The position numbers and the translations under genes are program-made. From positions 12,122,451 to 12,186,450 of the forward strand of contig CAXKWD010000011.1 in the NCBI GenBank assembly GCA_964059195.1: 64,000 nt of DNA, read 5' to 3'. Origin of the DNA: Ectobius pallidus (lineage: Eukaryota; Arthropoda; Insecta; Blattodea; Ectobiidae). Below the pieces are notes generated by a model that was not told where the DNA came from, did no database searches, and saw nothing but the letters and a program-made list of their open reading frames with translations. This document shows positions 34,740 to 46,549 of this stretch, one piece after another. How positions within the stretch are numbered: the first letter of the stretch is position 1; the number at the start of each line of letters is the position of its first letter.

Positions 34740-34935
34740 TATTTATTAATTTCCCTTTGCTGTTGCTCGTCGTTATGCAGTTTTCTCCAGTCCCCATTTT
34801 TCAACTCTCTTACGTTACGCCCAAATTCCTAAGCACCCTGTTTTCGAACACTCTCAGATTATGTTCTTCCTGAAGAGTAAGGACCATGTCTCACATCCAT
34901 ATAATACAACCGGCATCACTGTAATTAATTTTTGT
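34740..34935 (-). mobile_element. LINE fragment (TVMPVVLYGCETW)
   Basis: The minus strand reads LITVMPVVLYGCETWSLL, then frameshifts through ECSKTGCLGIWA / NGDWRKLHN. This is the post-RT signature (PVVLYGCETWSL...LRVFENRVLR) of a very common arthropod LINE. Both ends are truncated. Confidence 0.75.
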
Positions 34936-34939
34936 TTTT

Positions 34940-35630
34940 GCATTTGGTTGTTTTTATAATAAGTTGCTCCGTAGCCAATACTGCTATTTAGTGGGCGTAA
35001 AGAGTAAATGTTTTAAGGGGGATTTACACTTTTGGCTAGTGTGAAGTTAGAGAAATTTAATATTTTATTTCATTAACTTAAGATCCAAATTGAAATTTGA
35101 ACTGAAATTTGGCATACATAATGTACATTACATCTGCATCATTAAGTGCTTCTAGATTCTCTGAAAGACTCTCCTCTGAACCATATGTGCTTTATCAATA
35201 ACTATATTAAATTATGTGCAGACCATCAGCGTCTACATGTTAAAATTTTTAATTATTTGAATTTTCTTATGAATCTTATTTCTAATTTTTCTTAAGACCC
35301 ACATCTACAACATAAAGCAGGATCTTTATCATATCTGAAAAAATGTATTTTTCCCTTAATTTCTAAACATTTTAATTAAAGTATTATGATTCAAATTACA
35401 AAAAAAAACTACAATTGCCAAAAAAAACATGCTTCATGTTATTCACATATTTTAACTACACCAACACAAAAAACCACTTAAATTATTTCAATAGTTCTCA
35501 AGTTATAATGTATACGGTCTAAAAAAGTTAACATTGCGGATAACGAGTGACAAACTAACAGAAGGGTCTGAATTTAAAGTGACAAAGCAGATGACGTCCA
35601 TCAACATTTACGGCCATAACTCCGGAAGTA
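34940..35630. other. Intron, no recognised feature
   Basis: AT-rich; nothing identified. Confidence 0.4.
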
Positions 35631-35633
35631 TTA

Positions 35634-36205
35634 GGGGGCTGTCACACTGAACCGATCGAGCAACAGCAATCAACCGACCTTTATAACAAACCAATAGACA
35701 GCAGTGGTACCAGTCACATTGCGTCAATCGTCAGCGATCAACAACGAGCGTGGGTGATCAACTGGTCTGTGAAATCAAACCACTTGGTTTTTCAAGCGAC
35801 AGTCGATGGCAACTGGCAGGTGAAGAAGATGGCAGCACTCCGAAACTTCGTAGCCACTCTAATTTCAGAAATGATGCTGGAAGATTTAACTTACACAATA
35901 ATGCCGTTTTAAGCTCACATTTGATTAATGCACTTAAAACTAAATGTTCTTATGTAATTCAATTGCCCAAACACAAATATACAATACAATCCAGGTGTTG
36001 CACCTAGCGGTGGTCGATCGAACTGCAACAAACACACCTCTTCGCTCGACGAGCGACATTTTACTGCATTCTTCCCGATAGCAGTTCGACGGTGGTTGAT
36101 CGATAATGCTTGATGGTTATTGTGACAATGAACAGAAATGTAGTCGTCAGCGCTTGATGGCAGTCGATTGATCTTGATCGATCGATGCTCTGTGTGACAG
36201 ACCGC
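35634..36205. mobile_element. Harbinger-type MITE (TTA target)
   Basis: Ends GGGGGCTGTCACACTGAACC and the inverse GCGGTCTGTCACACAGAGC, each with GATCG further in, flanked by TTA (35631-35633, 36206-36208). Subterminal GATCG/CGATC motifs recur many times. The 85-codon ORF inside (35750-36007) is unrecognised. Confidence 0.7.
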
Positions 36206-36659
36206 TTATAGATATATAAAAAAATTCTTTCAGCAAATTGAAGAGAAAAGTGCGTGCTACAGAGAAAAACTTAATTTCCAGAATATATACTGTTTTCTTT
36301 ACCCTCAAAGGTGTACCTCCCCATTTAAATTCACAATGGGTGCTATAAAATGTTCCGCTCTTTGCATATATGTTTCTGAGTTTCACTTTATGCTTTATTA
36401 AGTATGTTACTGTTAAGTGAAGCAATGGTACTGATGTTTTTGTGCTCTGAGACAAATTCATTTAGTCTCTTGCTTTGTACATGGAAGTTTACGGGATGGA
36501 AATTTGTTAATTAATTGACATCAAAGCTAGCGAGCTTGAGGTAATCTTTCAGGCGGAAAATAATAGTATTTACATTTGTTTAAAAACTAAAGTTGTTAGT
36601 GTTGAAGAGAAGGGACAACAAAATCGAGAAGAAAGAAATTAATGTTTGGACTTGAGAGC

Positions 36660-36790
36660 TGATGGTCTCCTTAGTCGCGGTAGCTACGGCGTACTACTAC
36701 CTTGGAGGCTGTGGGTTCGAGTCACGCCTCCGGGAATAAAAGAAAAAAGGAAACGAAATAGGAAAAACAAGGGAAAAAACAGAAAACTCT
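36660..36790 (+). mobile_element. tRNA-derived SINE-like fragment
   Basis: Box A (AGTCGCGGTAGCTACGGCG) and box B (GTGGGTTCGAGTCACGCC) at tRNA spacing, then an A-rich tail (AATAAAAGAAAAAAGG). Target duplication not found. Confidence 0.6.
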
Positions 36791-36894
36791 ACTGACAACA
36801 TAGCTACCTCGCTTTCAAAATAAAACTCTGCTTCGAATTCTACTTCAAATCTCAGTCAAGTTCTGTCCATGTGTTTCCATGTACTGCAATTGTA

Positions 36895-37881
36895 CAGTGT
36901 GTCCCACGCAAGAGTTGGCCAATGACGCGGGTTCCTGCGGCGCGGCGGGCACAGCTCCAACTCCCGAGCGATCGGGTGAAATATCTACGCTAATGAAGCC
37001 GCGATCGGTGTTATGATTCAGGTTCACACATTTACAGTTAAAATTACAATGAAAATAAACACGTACCTCATCACAAGAGATGTTGGAAATGTTCTCCTCT
37101 CGCATCCACACAACACTGACACCATTTTAGGAAATTTTCTTTCACGCGCATAAGTTCAGCTTCCAAGACAGAGTTCATTTCTCTTGTGATAGGCCTATGT
37201 GATATTGTCTTTAAGTTCTTCTAACAGTATGTGAATATTATTTATGGAGAAACTTGAAAAATAAAGTGTATAGGTCAACTTCCCGTACATTACAAAGGAA
37301 ACGGGTGAAATATCTACGCTAATAAAGCCCGCTGTTAGTGTAATGGTTCAGGTTCTCACAAAGAAAAACATGTGATTTATTACATCATCTTGCAAGGACG
37401 CAAGACGTTGGTTTTTAGCAAAATTCCCAGGTGTACCCTCCAAGCAGAGAAGCCGTGCGAAAACTTGTAAGCAAACTTCGGGAAACGGGTTCGATTCTCG
37501 ATAGTAAACGAGGGACCAAGCGGCGCGTACTTAGCGAACAGAAATTAGATCAAACCCACACACATTAGAAGAACTTAATGACAATATCAGAAGAGAAATT
37601 AATTCTATCTCGGAAGCTGAACTTATGCGCGTGAAAGAAAATTTCTTAAAAAGGTTCCAATGTTGTGTGGATGCAAGAGGAGGACATTTCCAACATCTCT
37701 TATGATGAGGTACGTGGTTATTTTCATTGTAATTCCAACTGTAAATGTGAGAACCTGAATCATAACACCGATCGCGGCTTCATTTGCGTAGATATTTCAC
37801 CCGATCGCTCTCGAGTTGGAGCTGTGCCCGCCGCGCCGCAGGAACCCGCGTCATTGGCCAACTCTTGCGTGGGACACACTG
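36895..37881. mobile_element. Fold-back IS630/Tc1/mariner derivative
   Basis: TA flanks both ends (36893-36894, 37882-37883). Arms of about 320 bp (36895-37224, 37566-37881) are inverted copies of the element's 3' part; each ends in CAGTGTGTCCCACGCAAGAG. The right arm encodes LEELNDNIRREINSISEAEL then RVKENFLKRFQCCVDARGGH, a transposase C-terminus. Just before it, 37440-37560 encodes a helix-turn-helix N-terminal piece (VSKLRETGSILDSKRGTKR), so the central DDE region has been deleted. The left arm is the same C-terminus in reverse. Both outer ends are therefore 3' ends. Confidence 0.82.
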
Positions 37882-37883
37882 TA

Positions 37884-38735
37884 TATTAACATAGCATTCT
37901 CGTAGATGATTCTAGATCAGCATAGACAATGAATGACAATCTGTCGGCATCACTTGTCATTAATTAACACACTTTCTGCACAATAACCATAATATTATGA
38001 TAGACATCTGTCGCTTCTAGAATATGTCAAGTAATGAAATATAATGTATTTTACTATTAAAAGGCCTCCTTATACCCTAAATATATTGTATTTTTCTTTT
38101 TTTATATTCTAACAGCCTTACTAATAAAAGCTGCTTATACCTGCGTTGAACGGTTGTTTGGTTGTTCACCGTGCAAGTTCTGCATAAGCCGCATTACCAA
38201 TAATAGGTGTGTAACTGCCGAGGTTTGTAAGTCCAACGTCATCAAATACGTCACGCTTTTCATGACGTTACTAGCCTCAGGCTATGAAGGGACTGCTGAA
38301 CGCCATCTATCGGTGTAGCGGGCAAACAACGATGGATCGTCTGCAGACTAATTGTAGTTTCAGTATTTCATTATATTGTTTTCAGAAAGCTGTAATCATG
38401 GGTACAAGTATGGAAATATGTCCCGCAAACAAGGAACAATGTTTATAATTCCGCTAAAGTAGCCCAGAATGTTTCATAACAAGTTACCTTAAGAATGGAT
38501 GCATAACCTCAAAATTCAATCTCAGACATCTACGAAGCGACCGGCTGTTACGCATATCGGCCATCTTGATTATTTACGTCAAGTTTAAACAAGGGGGCCA
38601 GGCTGTGTAAAGGTTGCACACATTCAGCCTTATGCAACGATTATTAGTACACTTTCTTTCCTCAGCTGTGTATATTCCTGGTATAAATGTTACAACTGGA
38701 TTATTAGTAAGACTGTTAAAGAATAAAAAATAATA
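37884..38735. other. Intron, no recognised feature
   Basis: No gene seen. ATATTGTATTTTTC and short AT tracts only. Confidence 0.4.
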
Positions 38736-38740
38736 TATGC

Positions 38741-39425
38741 CAATATTACAAGTTGTATTTTATTTTATAGAGATTACTTACAATTTACAACATATGTTCT
38801 TATTGTTGTAAATCGTAAGTTACCTCTATAAAATAAAATACAACTTGTAATGAGAATATTATAGGAGTAAAATTCCTCCGACACTGGGACTTGAACCCAG
38901 TACCTTTGGCTATACGCGACAATGCTCTACCAACTGAGCTAAGCCGGAGTTCAATTCACAGCGCCTGATGGAACCTCTCTCCTATGACTGATTGCCCCAA
39001 TGGTCTACCTCACAGACAGACAAGTTATGTCATATACAGTACTGTGAGGCACACTAAGTAGTGATTTGGTCCATGAATACTTACATATCTATGTTGAATG
39101 TTAACTGTACAATAACAGCGGGAGCCCGGTCACAAAAATCACTACTTAGTGTGCCTCACAGTACTGTATATGACATAACTTGTCTGTCTGTGAGGTAGAC
39201 CATTGGGACAATCAGTCATAGGAGAGAGGTTCCATCTGGAGCTGTGAATTGAACTCCGGCTTAGCTCAGTTGGTAGAGCATTGGCGCGAATAGCCAAAGG
39301 TCTTGGGTTCAAGTCGCAATGTCGGAGGAATTTTTCTCCTATAATATTCTCATGTAATGTCCAACAGAGACAAAAATCGATGGTCCATGAATACTTACAT
39401 ATCTATACAACTTGTAATATTGACA
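38741..39425. repeat. Fold-back repeat interrupted by an inverted tRNA-repeat pair
   Basis: The host repeat has arms CAATATTACAAGTTGTATTT...TAGAG (from 38741) and the inverse (38802-38851 continuing at 39419). Its right arm is split by the 553-bp insertion at 38852-39404, which is flanked by the 14-bp duplication ATACAACTTGTAAT. Without it the palindrome closes as ...ATACAACTTGTAATATTG. Confidence 0.82.
38852..39404. mobile_element. Head-to-head pair of tRNA-containing repeats (family 2)
   Basis: One 14-bp target duplication (38838-38851, 39405-39418) encloses two copies facing outward. The first, on the minus strand, has its tRNA-like core at 38878-38952; the second, on the plus strand, at 39253-39327. 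Arms are about 180 bp with a spacer holding TTGAATGTTAACTGTACAAT. CCATGAATACTTACATATCT occurs both in the spacer and at the right end. The pair entered as a unit, unlike separate SINE insertions, which would each have their own duplication. Confidence 0.8.
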
Positions 39426-40175
39426 ACAATTAGTTTTTATTCTTTAAGAATATCAAAGAAAGAAACATACAATATATTGAGGATATACGGAGGTCTTTTA
39501 ATACTAAAATACATTAAACTTCCCTCAATGGTACAAAAATGAAGTTTGTGAATAATGAAATATAGTTCATTCCACGAATGTTTGCCTCAGTACATGTAGC
39601 CTATATTCTCATAGAGAACATAAGACTCTGTACCCCTCTCTTGTCACATTTCTTGAATTTGAACCAGGGCTGTCAACAACTTCGTTCCCAAGAAATGAAG
39701 ATGAGACAGGTAGTTGTTCTATTCTGATGTTATAAAGAAAGATAAGAAATAACTACTCTCTGTTGCCAGAAGTTGTGAAAATAAAGTGGGAAATTATACG
39801 GCAGTGACATCCGGACATCCGGGCGCAACTCCATCTCGCGGTAACAAAATGAGTGTCTCCCCTCTGCTCCATATCGATGCTGTCATTTTCTCAGCACAGT
39901 AAAAAATTCTACTCCACTTATTCCGAACTTTTCGCAGCGAGACGACTCCGGATGCGGTACATTTACAGGCGAGCGAAGAAATAACCAATTTATTGCGTAT
40001 CAGGCATTAGAAGAACATGATGTACGGTATTGCTTTATGAGCATATGCAGTAAATGTAATTTGAAACGGTAGAGGTGTTTTTAGCGAGGAAGCACGTATG
40101 TGGTGATTTTCAAGAAACATAACCTTTTTTGCGTAAAAAAAAAGACAACCCGTTTGCAGCATGGTTTTCCTAACT
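39425..40175. other. Intron, no recognised feature
   Basis: Nothing identified apart from short AT tracts. Confidence 0.4.
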
Positions 40176-40190
40176 TCAAAGGCATGTTTG

Positions 40191-40557
40191 TCGGCTGCGG
40201 TGGTCTAAAGGTAGCGTGCCCGCCTCTAAATCCGAAGGTCTCGGGATCAAACCCGTCAGGACGTACAAATCCTGGGCACGGAGTCCTCTGGGAGGGACTT
40301 TAAGCTGGAGGGCCCGTGTCGTAGATTTACGGCACGTAAAAGAACTCCAAGCCTAAATTAGAGCATCTGGACAAAATTACTCGGCCATTCACGTCCTTAG
40401 TTTCCGGAGGGGGGTTAAGGGGCGATGGGCTTACCACCTGTCCCTATGCCCTCTCTAGGAAAATAAGCGTAACAAAATTCACATCGGTAAACAGAAACCT
40501 CCACTTGGAAGACCTTCGCCCCAACATGGGGGCATAGGATTCGAGAGAGAAAGGCAT
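40191..40557 (+). mobile_element. SINE family 3, full-length copy
   Basis: An 11-bp duplication AGGCATGTTTG (40180-40190, 40558-40568) gives both ends. The head starts TCGGCTGCGGTGGTCTAAAG (box A) with a box-B-like CTCGGGATCAAACCCG. The body has GGGACTTTAAGCTGGAGG and ends CCCCAACATGGGGGCATAGG with a GA-rich tail. This is the reference for the copies at 34049 and 50919. Confidence 0.92.
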
Positions 40558-40568
40558 AGGCATGTTTG

Positions 40569-41020
40569 CGGAAAGATGACTTAGGGCTATGTAAATTCTT
40601 GTTAAAATATATAGCCACAATTTCCTTCCTATGCGTTGGAACACTTATTTATACAACAAAACCTAATATTCCAATTTTTAAACAGTTCACTTTGCCAAAT
40701 TTATAATTTCGATATTTAAACGCTTTCGGTTTCAATAACTCTCTAAATGTTCACGTCCATGTTGCTATAGAAAGCCAACTTTATTTTATAAGATTAGTTA
40801 AGAAACATCAACATTCTTCTTCATTGATATTGTGTTATTCTTAACGTTAAGCTGATATTACGATATAAGTGGTGGTGTTATTTTTTTTAACATTATCAGT
40901 TTAACAGGCTTAAAAGTTGTTTTTCGATGTACCGCAATCGGGTCCTGCAAATCCAAAGCCAACTGGCTATGATTTAATGCTCCTGATTATCCGTCTTGCT
41001 GCAAACATACTGTCCCCCGA
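40569..41020. other. No recognised feature
   Basis: AT-rich sequence before the LINE. The exact 5' boundary of the LINE is not resolved. Confidence 0.4.
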
Positions 41021-41664
41021 TTTTAAAGTGATGATCTCAGAAAAACAACTCGATCGAGTAAGGACACGGTTGTGGACTCGGACGGGAGGGAACTGCTTTT
41101 ATTATGCGAGATATTCGAATTTGAAGTATTGAATGGTAAATACGGGGAAGACAAAAAAGGAGAACTTACTTTTGTAAACGGTAACGGAGGTAGTGTAATT
41201 GACTACATATTGATTTCGCAAGATTTAATTTCTAAGGTAAAAAATTTCCGAGTAGCAAATCGCATAGAATCACATCATTCACCATTAGAACTGGACCTAG
41301 ATATTGGAGGGGAAGAGGATTTGATTAATAGTATCGGTAATGCGGCTAGGGAAAATAGAACTAGGTGTATAAGGCGTTTCCGTTGAAAGTCTGAAGAAGA
41401 ACAAAATTTTAAACAAGTAGTGTCTCAACAAAACATAAATAATATTACAGATACAAATAACGCAATTGATACAGTCACGGCGCAACTTCAGACAGCGGCA
41501 AAACATATGGAAGTAAAGTATAGCAAAAGGGTAAAACAAGGATGGTATAATGAACAGTGTAGGGAGGAGAAAAGACAAGCAGAGAGAGCTCTAGTAACTT
41601 TTAGAAGGGAAGGGGGGAATTAAATCGGCGATTTTATACGGAAAGGAGAAAACAATATAAAAAT

Positions 41665-43842
41665 GTGTTAAAACAAGAGAAAGAGAAATGGCAAAATCAT
41701 ATGACAGAAAAAGTTAGAATTGCATCGGAAGAAGGAAACCAGTCCGACATCTGGCGCGCTATAAAGGAAATAGGTAATCGGAATAATCAGATACCTAACA
41801 TTACAGCGGAGGCATGGGTCAGACACTTTTCTCGTGTGTACGGGGGTGGAAGTAATTGGGAGGGACCGGGGATACCTAGGGGACAGTTTTTGGTAAATTT
41901 GCAGATCCCAGAGTTAGACGCTGTTATTACAAGGGAGGAACTAATTAAAGCGGTAAATTCAATGAAAAACGGCAAAGCATCTGGAATCGATGGAATGCAA
42001 GCGGAATTTTTTAAAGCTCTCATTCAAGCAGACAGTAGACTCGGAGACGTATTACCAATTTTTAACCGTATTTTCGAAGAAGGGAAGTATCCGGAGCAAT
42101 GGAACACATCAATAATTCACCCAATTTATAAGGGCAAGGGAGGTTTGAATAATTTAGATAACTACAGAGGAGTAAGCCTATTGCCAGCGCTAGGGAAAAT
42201 ATATTGCAAAATTCTAAATACAAGATTGAAAAACTGGGCATCGGGACATAACAAACTTTCGAAATTTCAATCAGGTTTTAGAGAAGGGTATAGAACCACG
42301 GACAACGTATTCGTTTTGAAGACAATAACGGGTAAATATATGAGTAAGAAGAGAGGAAGATTACACTGTGTATTTGTGGATCTTAAGAAAGCATTCGACT
42401 TAGTACAGCATAAAGCATTATGGCGGAAATTGTGGGAAAAGGGTCTGTCAAGCAGAATGTTAAAAGCGTTTATGGCAATATATGATAAGGTTAATTTTTG
42501 TGTGAATTGCGGAGGAAATAATGTCACTCAGAATGTGAAGTCTACCCAGGGGGTGAAACAGGGATGCATACTTTCTCCTCTTCTGTTTAATCTATTTATA
42601 GATGATGTAACTGCTGGCTTAGAGAACGATGAATACGACGCACCAACTGTCGGGGGTCATAAAATGCCAGCGCTATTATATGCAGACGATATTCTGTTCT
42701 GTAGCACATCTATTCAGGGTCTTCAGAAATGTATTGATAGGCTAGATGTTTATTGCACTACCTGGGGCCTTGCTGTTAATGTAGAGAAAACGAAGGCGGT
42801 AACTTTTAAAAATGGATCTGTTTACAGCCGAGATGAATTATGGTTGTACCGAGGGAAAAGAATTGAAAATGTTAAGACATTTATATATTTGGGTATATGC
42901 TTATCCATGAATGGGAAATGGACAAAGCACATAAATTACGCCAGAGGGAGGGGGCGCAGACAAGTGGGGGAATTACTTGCCTCAATGGCAAAAATACCAG
43001 ATATGCCAGTCGCTATATTATTGAAAATTTATTATGCTACAGCGAGAGCAACAATGTTGTATGGTTCCGAACTTTGGGGGTGGGAAAAATTAGAGAGTTT
43101 AGCTAAAATACAGAATATTTTCATGAAAAGGATTTTGAGGGTAGATAGAGGTGCGGAAAATTGCGGGGTGAGAAAAGAGTGGGGAATTACATGCGACACA
43201 ACATTCTGCAAAATTATGACAGTAAAATACTGGTTAAATTTATTAACAGCTGAAGATACATCTTTAAAGTTTATTTGTTACAATGAGCAACTTGAGAATT
43301 TAGGAACAACAAACTGGGCGTCCAACATAAAAAGGGGTTTGGAGGGTATAGGGATGGGGTGGGTGTGGGAAAAGGGGATTGAGAATAAAAAAAATATTTG
43401 GAAGAAGATAAGAGGGAGACTAATTGATATCGAGAGGCAGAACATCGAGGCTGATTGTAATGGTAAAGTGTCATTAGAATTACAAGCAGAATTAAAGGCT
43501 AATTGGGGAAGGGAAGCATATATAGAAAGATTGGGTGCGGAAGATAGAGCAGCAATGGCCTGGATTCGCCTGGGAAGATGGAAAACTCAGAGAATTTCGG
43601 ATGAGATAGGGGGGAGAATCTGCCCAATGTGCTGTGAAAATGAAACCTGGGTTCATATCTTGGCGAGATGTGGAGTTACAGAGCGCTGGAGAGTTATGAT
43701 GCTACCCGACAAATTTTTAAACTCGCAAAGAAGTAGGGAGGCATGTCTAAATCTATTACTGGATGAGCACAATTGGCACGGGTTATGTAAATTTCTGCAG
43801 AAAGTTAGATGTATGAGAGAAAGCCTAGATTTAGAGAATTAA
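41665..43842 (+). CDS. LINE ORF2 remnant: reverse transcriptase and zinc knuckle
   Basis: About 725 open codons (the annotated start is only the first codon after the frameshift, not a true start). RT blocks: SMKNGKASGIDGMQAEFFK, YRGVSLLPALGK, motif A FVDLKKAFDLVQHK, motif B GVKQGCILSPLLFNLFIDD, and the catalytic YADD at residues 339-342 (LLYADDILFC). The C-terminus has CPMCCENETWVHILARC, a CCHC knuckle. All catalytic residues of RT are intact. It would copy LINE RNA at a nicked target if joined to a working endonuclease, which this copy lacks. Confidence 0.88.
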   Translation: MLKQEKEKWQNHMTEKVRIASEEGNQSDIWRAIKEIGNRNNQIPNITAEAWVRHFSRVYGGGSNWEGPGIPRGQFLVNLQIPELDAVITREELIKAVNSMKNGKASGIDGMQAEFFKALIQADSRLGDVLPIFNRIFEEGKYPEQWNTSIIHPIYKGKGGLNNLDNYRGVSLLPALGKIYCKILNTRLKNWASGHNKLSKFQSGFREGYRTTDNVFVLKTITGKYMSKKRGRLHCVFVDLKKAFDLVQHKALWRKLWEKGLSSRMLKAFMAIYDKVNFCVNCGGNNVTQNVKSTQGVKQGCILSPLLFNLFIDDVTAGLENDEYDAPTVGGHKMPALLYADDILFCSTSIQGLQKCIDRLDVYCTTWGLAVNVEKTKAVTFKNGSVYSRDELWLYRGKRIENVKTFIYLGICLSMNGKWTKHINYARGRGRRQVGELLASMAKIPDMPVAILLKIYYATARATMLYGSELWGWEKLESLAKIQNIFMKRILRVDRGAENCGVRKEWGITCDTTFCKIMTVKYWLNLLTAEDTSLKFICYNEQLENLGTTNWASNIKRGLEGIGMGWVWEKGIENKKNIWKKIRGRLIDIERQNIEADCNGKVSLELQAELKANWGREAYIERLGAEDRAAMAWIRLGRWKTQRISDEIGGRICPMCCENETWVHILARCGVTERWRVMMLPDKFLNSQRSREACLNLLLDEHNWHGLCKFLQKVRCMRESLDLEN

Positions 43843-44035
43843 GGAAATCGAAGTATTATTATTATTTTTTTATTATTATTATCTTTTTGCTTTTGTCTTA
43901 ATAATGTCTATGTATCTATGAAATTTTTACTTGTTTGGGGGTGGGGGGTTACGTCTGGGGTTATGTAAATAATAGAATATAGTTTTTTTTTCAATTGGAT
44001 TTTTATGGGGGTAATAATTTAAGTGTATGCAGTGA

Positions 44036-44062
44036 GCACGTATGGTCGACACCGACCCGTGC
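44036..44062 (+). other. Conserved stem-loop in the LINE 3' UTR (copy 1)
   Basis: GCACG-TAT-GGTCG-ACAC-CGACC-CGTGC folds as two perfect 5-bp stems with a 3-nt bulge and a 4-nt loop. The related LINE has the same fold at 50730-50755 with a compensatory pair change. Confidence 0.75.
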
Positions 44063-44139
44063 GCCGGTTAATGTAAATAATGTGGTTTATATGTGAGAAT
44101 TTTTTGTGAGAAATAAATACACTTCTACTACTATTAATG

Positions 44140-44480
44140 GACTTTCTGCTCTCTCTGTAGAGCATTTATTTAAATTACGACTTTCATTCAAGCGTCTATT
44201 TACCTGGATTATTGAAGTTTTACTGTAAAGTTATTCGTGCAAGCATAAAATTTAGGTTATACACAATAAAACTATAACATAAATATCATAGTAATTAATA
44301 TAAAACATTCAGTTTATGCCACATTCACCTCATATTGGTTGGATATCTAGTGTAACACGATCAACAACAAACATATGTAAATACTGTAAAAAAAAATATA
44401 TATAAAATTAACAGAACAGATTAAAATTACACACACACACAAACACACATAGACGCACACACAAACACACATACACACAC
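44140..44480. other. Unassigned, ends in (CA)n
   Basis: AT-rich, with a CA-rich microsatellite at about 44430-44483 next to the mariner insertion. Confidence 0.5.
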
Positions 44481-44485
44481 ACATA

Positions 44486-45170
44486 CAGGGTCTGTCCGGA
44501 AAATAATGTCAGTGAGTCAATTACAAGAAACATATTTATCCGATCGGTACAATACATTCAAGAGTTCAAAATAGGTTCCTCCTGTGTCGATACGTCGCTT
44601 CCAGTGATATTTCCAGGCATCGAAGGCGTCACGGTAGGCCTTTTCCAGAATTTCCTTTGGAGCCTTGGTGCAAGCCTCTTTGACTTTGTCAACTGTCCCG
44701 AAATGATGTCCTTTCATGGGAGTTTTCAAGTGTGGGAACAAGAAGAAGTTGGGGGAGCCACATTAGCACTTTAGGGCGGCTGGGGAACCGTTGGCACCTT
44801 TGAATTGGCCTGGAAGCGGGTCATGAAGAAGGCGTTGTCATGGTGAAGTTTCCAATTGTCCGCAATGTCGGTCTGGATGCATTCGTTTGAGTCTCTTGAG
44901 CACTTCCACTTAGAATTTGGCATTGACGGTTACACCATGAAAGGGCATCACTTTGGGACAGTTGACAAAGTCATGAAGAGGCTTTCACCAAGGCTCCAAA
45001 GAACATTTCGGAAAAGACCTACCATGATGCATTTGATGCCTGGAAATCTCGCTGGAAGCAACGTATCGACACAGGAGGAACCTATTTTGAACTCTTGATT
45101 GTATTGTACCGTTCGGATCAATAAGTTTCTTGTAATTGACTCACTGACATTACTTTCCGGACAGACCCTG
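44486..45170. mobile_element. Fold-back mariner derivative
   Basis: Ends CAGGGTCTGTCCGGAAAATA and its inverse, with TA on both sides (44484-44485, 45171-45172). The left arm on the minus strand and the right arm on the plus strand both encode the mariner transposase C-terminus (MKGHHFGTVDKVKEACTKAP on the left; GHHFGTVDKV on the right; DTGGTYFELL and TQEEPILNS ends). The unique centre (44745-44935) is the preceding part of the gene on the minus strand. Both outer ends are thus 3' ends; the 5' end is missing. Confidence 0.85.
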
Positions 45171-45171
45171 T

Positions 45172-45770
45172 ATATATATATACACACACACACACATATA
45201 CATATATGTATATCATTTAATGTTCCTGATAGGCCTAGTCCTTTATATCAGGAATTGTTTTCATTGATTAGTGCTAGATACCTTATTTCTTTTTCGTCGT
45301 ATTTGCTGCAGATCTGTCTGTTGTTAGCTCATTTTTATTCTCTAGTCTCAATGTTGTTAGTATTAATATTTTATTTTAATCTGTAATGGAATTAAATATG
45401 ATACTGAAATGAACGGAGATGAGAAATGAAGAAACGACAGTGCCTCTCGGGTAAATTTCTGAATAAAAAGACAATTTGGAAGAAAAGAGTGATGCATTGC
45501 GTTTCTAGTTTCTGATTTTACGGTTGACATTTGTAAAAATGTAAAATAGGTCATGGTAACGAAGTCCAGAACGAATGGCAGGAACCAGTTCCAACACAAT
45601 ACAAATCATTGAGTGAAATTGGTACTCAAAGCTGACTTGGCCAGTTTAAACCGAGCTTAACAGACACCACATAGGAAAAATCGTTTAATTAGATAAAAAT
45701 AATTAATATTGTTTGCTATGGTGTGTACTGCAACTTAAAGTCTCTGACTGGTGCCGGCAAACACAAAGTA
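45172..45770. other. No recognised feature
   Basis: TA/CA tract at 45171-45210, otherwise unassigned. Confidence 0.4.
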
Positions 45771-45776
45771 GTAGTA

Positions 45777-46545
45777 GTAGTAGTAAGTATTCTGCCTTCC
45801 GGCAGGTTTTCAAACTTGGTACGCGAATTTTGTTTTCCAAAACTGTCTATCCTCTGCTTCCTCCTTCAGCATCCAATATTTCCGCTTTTCCCTTAAATCG
45901 TCCAACAGCTGAATTCTTCTTCTTCCAAGTCTAGTTGTACCCTCCAATCTTCCTTCTACGACATCATGTAATAAGCAGTTCCTTCTGAGAATGTTCCCAA
46001 CCCAGTTTGCTTTCCTCTGACGAATTGTGTGTATGATTGACTTCTTCTCACCCACTCTACTCAGAACCTCTTCGTTTGTCACCATGTCCATCCACTTTAT
46101 ATTTTCTATCTGTCTCCAGCACCACATTTCAAAACTTTCTAAATATTTCTTCTCTAATTTCCTCAAAGTCCATGTCTCTGATCCATACAAAGCAATACTC
46201 CAAATATAACACTTCACCAGGTTTTTACGTAGCTCTAGGTTCAGACTACTAGTTAGCAGAGTTCTCTTCTTCATAAATGCTTTCTTGGCCATGGCAATTC
46301 TTGATCTTATCTCCGTGGTGCAATAGGCATCTTTCGTCAGTACACTTCCTAAGTATTTGAACTGGTTCACGTTCTCTAATTCTTGATTTACCATGATAAT
46401 TTGAAGCGGCTCTTCTCTCTTCGATATCCTCATCACCTTCGATTTACCTATGTTGATTTCCATTCCATACTTTCTTCCTGTTTCCACCAGCCTGTCAATC
46501 ATTCCTTGCAATATTTCTTGTTTCAAGGGATTATCTCTTAAATAT
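45777..46545 (-). mobile_element. LINE 3' fragment with (ACT)n tail, copy 2
   Basis: An open minus frame of 238 codons (46526-45810) starts just after the RT catalytic box: GRKYGMEINIGKSKVMRISK, NQFKYLGSVL, LYGSETWTL, SRVGEKKSIIHTIRQRKANW. It aligns with the shorter copy at 27364. Four AGT units at 45777-45787 form the tail on the left. It is 5' truncated against another LINE fragment. Confidence 0.88.
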
Positions 46546-46549
46546 CATC

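Larger units (their letters stand above)
41025..44136 (+). mobile_element. LINE, 5' truncated, with endonuclease end, RT and 3' UTR
   Basis: The + strand starts inside the apurinic-type endonuclease (VDSDGRELLLLCEIFEFEVL, then GGSVIDYILISQDL and the catalytic pair region SHHSPLELDL, where the usual SDH is SHH). An in-frame TGA at 41384-41386 and a one-base excess in a G run at 41612-41617 break the frame before RT. The RT part is open to 43842. The 3' UTR (43843-44136) holds a perfect stem-loop at 44036-44062 and ends near AATAAATACACTTCTACTAC. Two lesions only, so it is a moderately young dead copy. A related copy lies at 49049. Confidence 0.85.

Noticed and set aside
35750..36007. 85-codon ORF as a Harbinger-encoded protein
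   Set aside because: No transposase or Myb-like motif; probably chance within a non-autonomous element.
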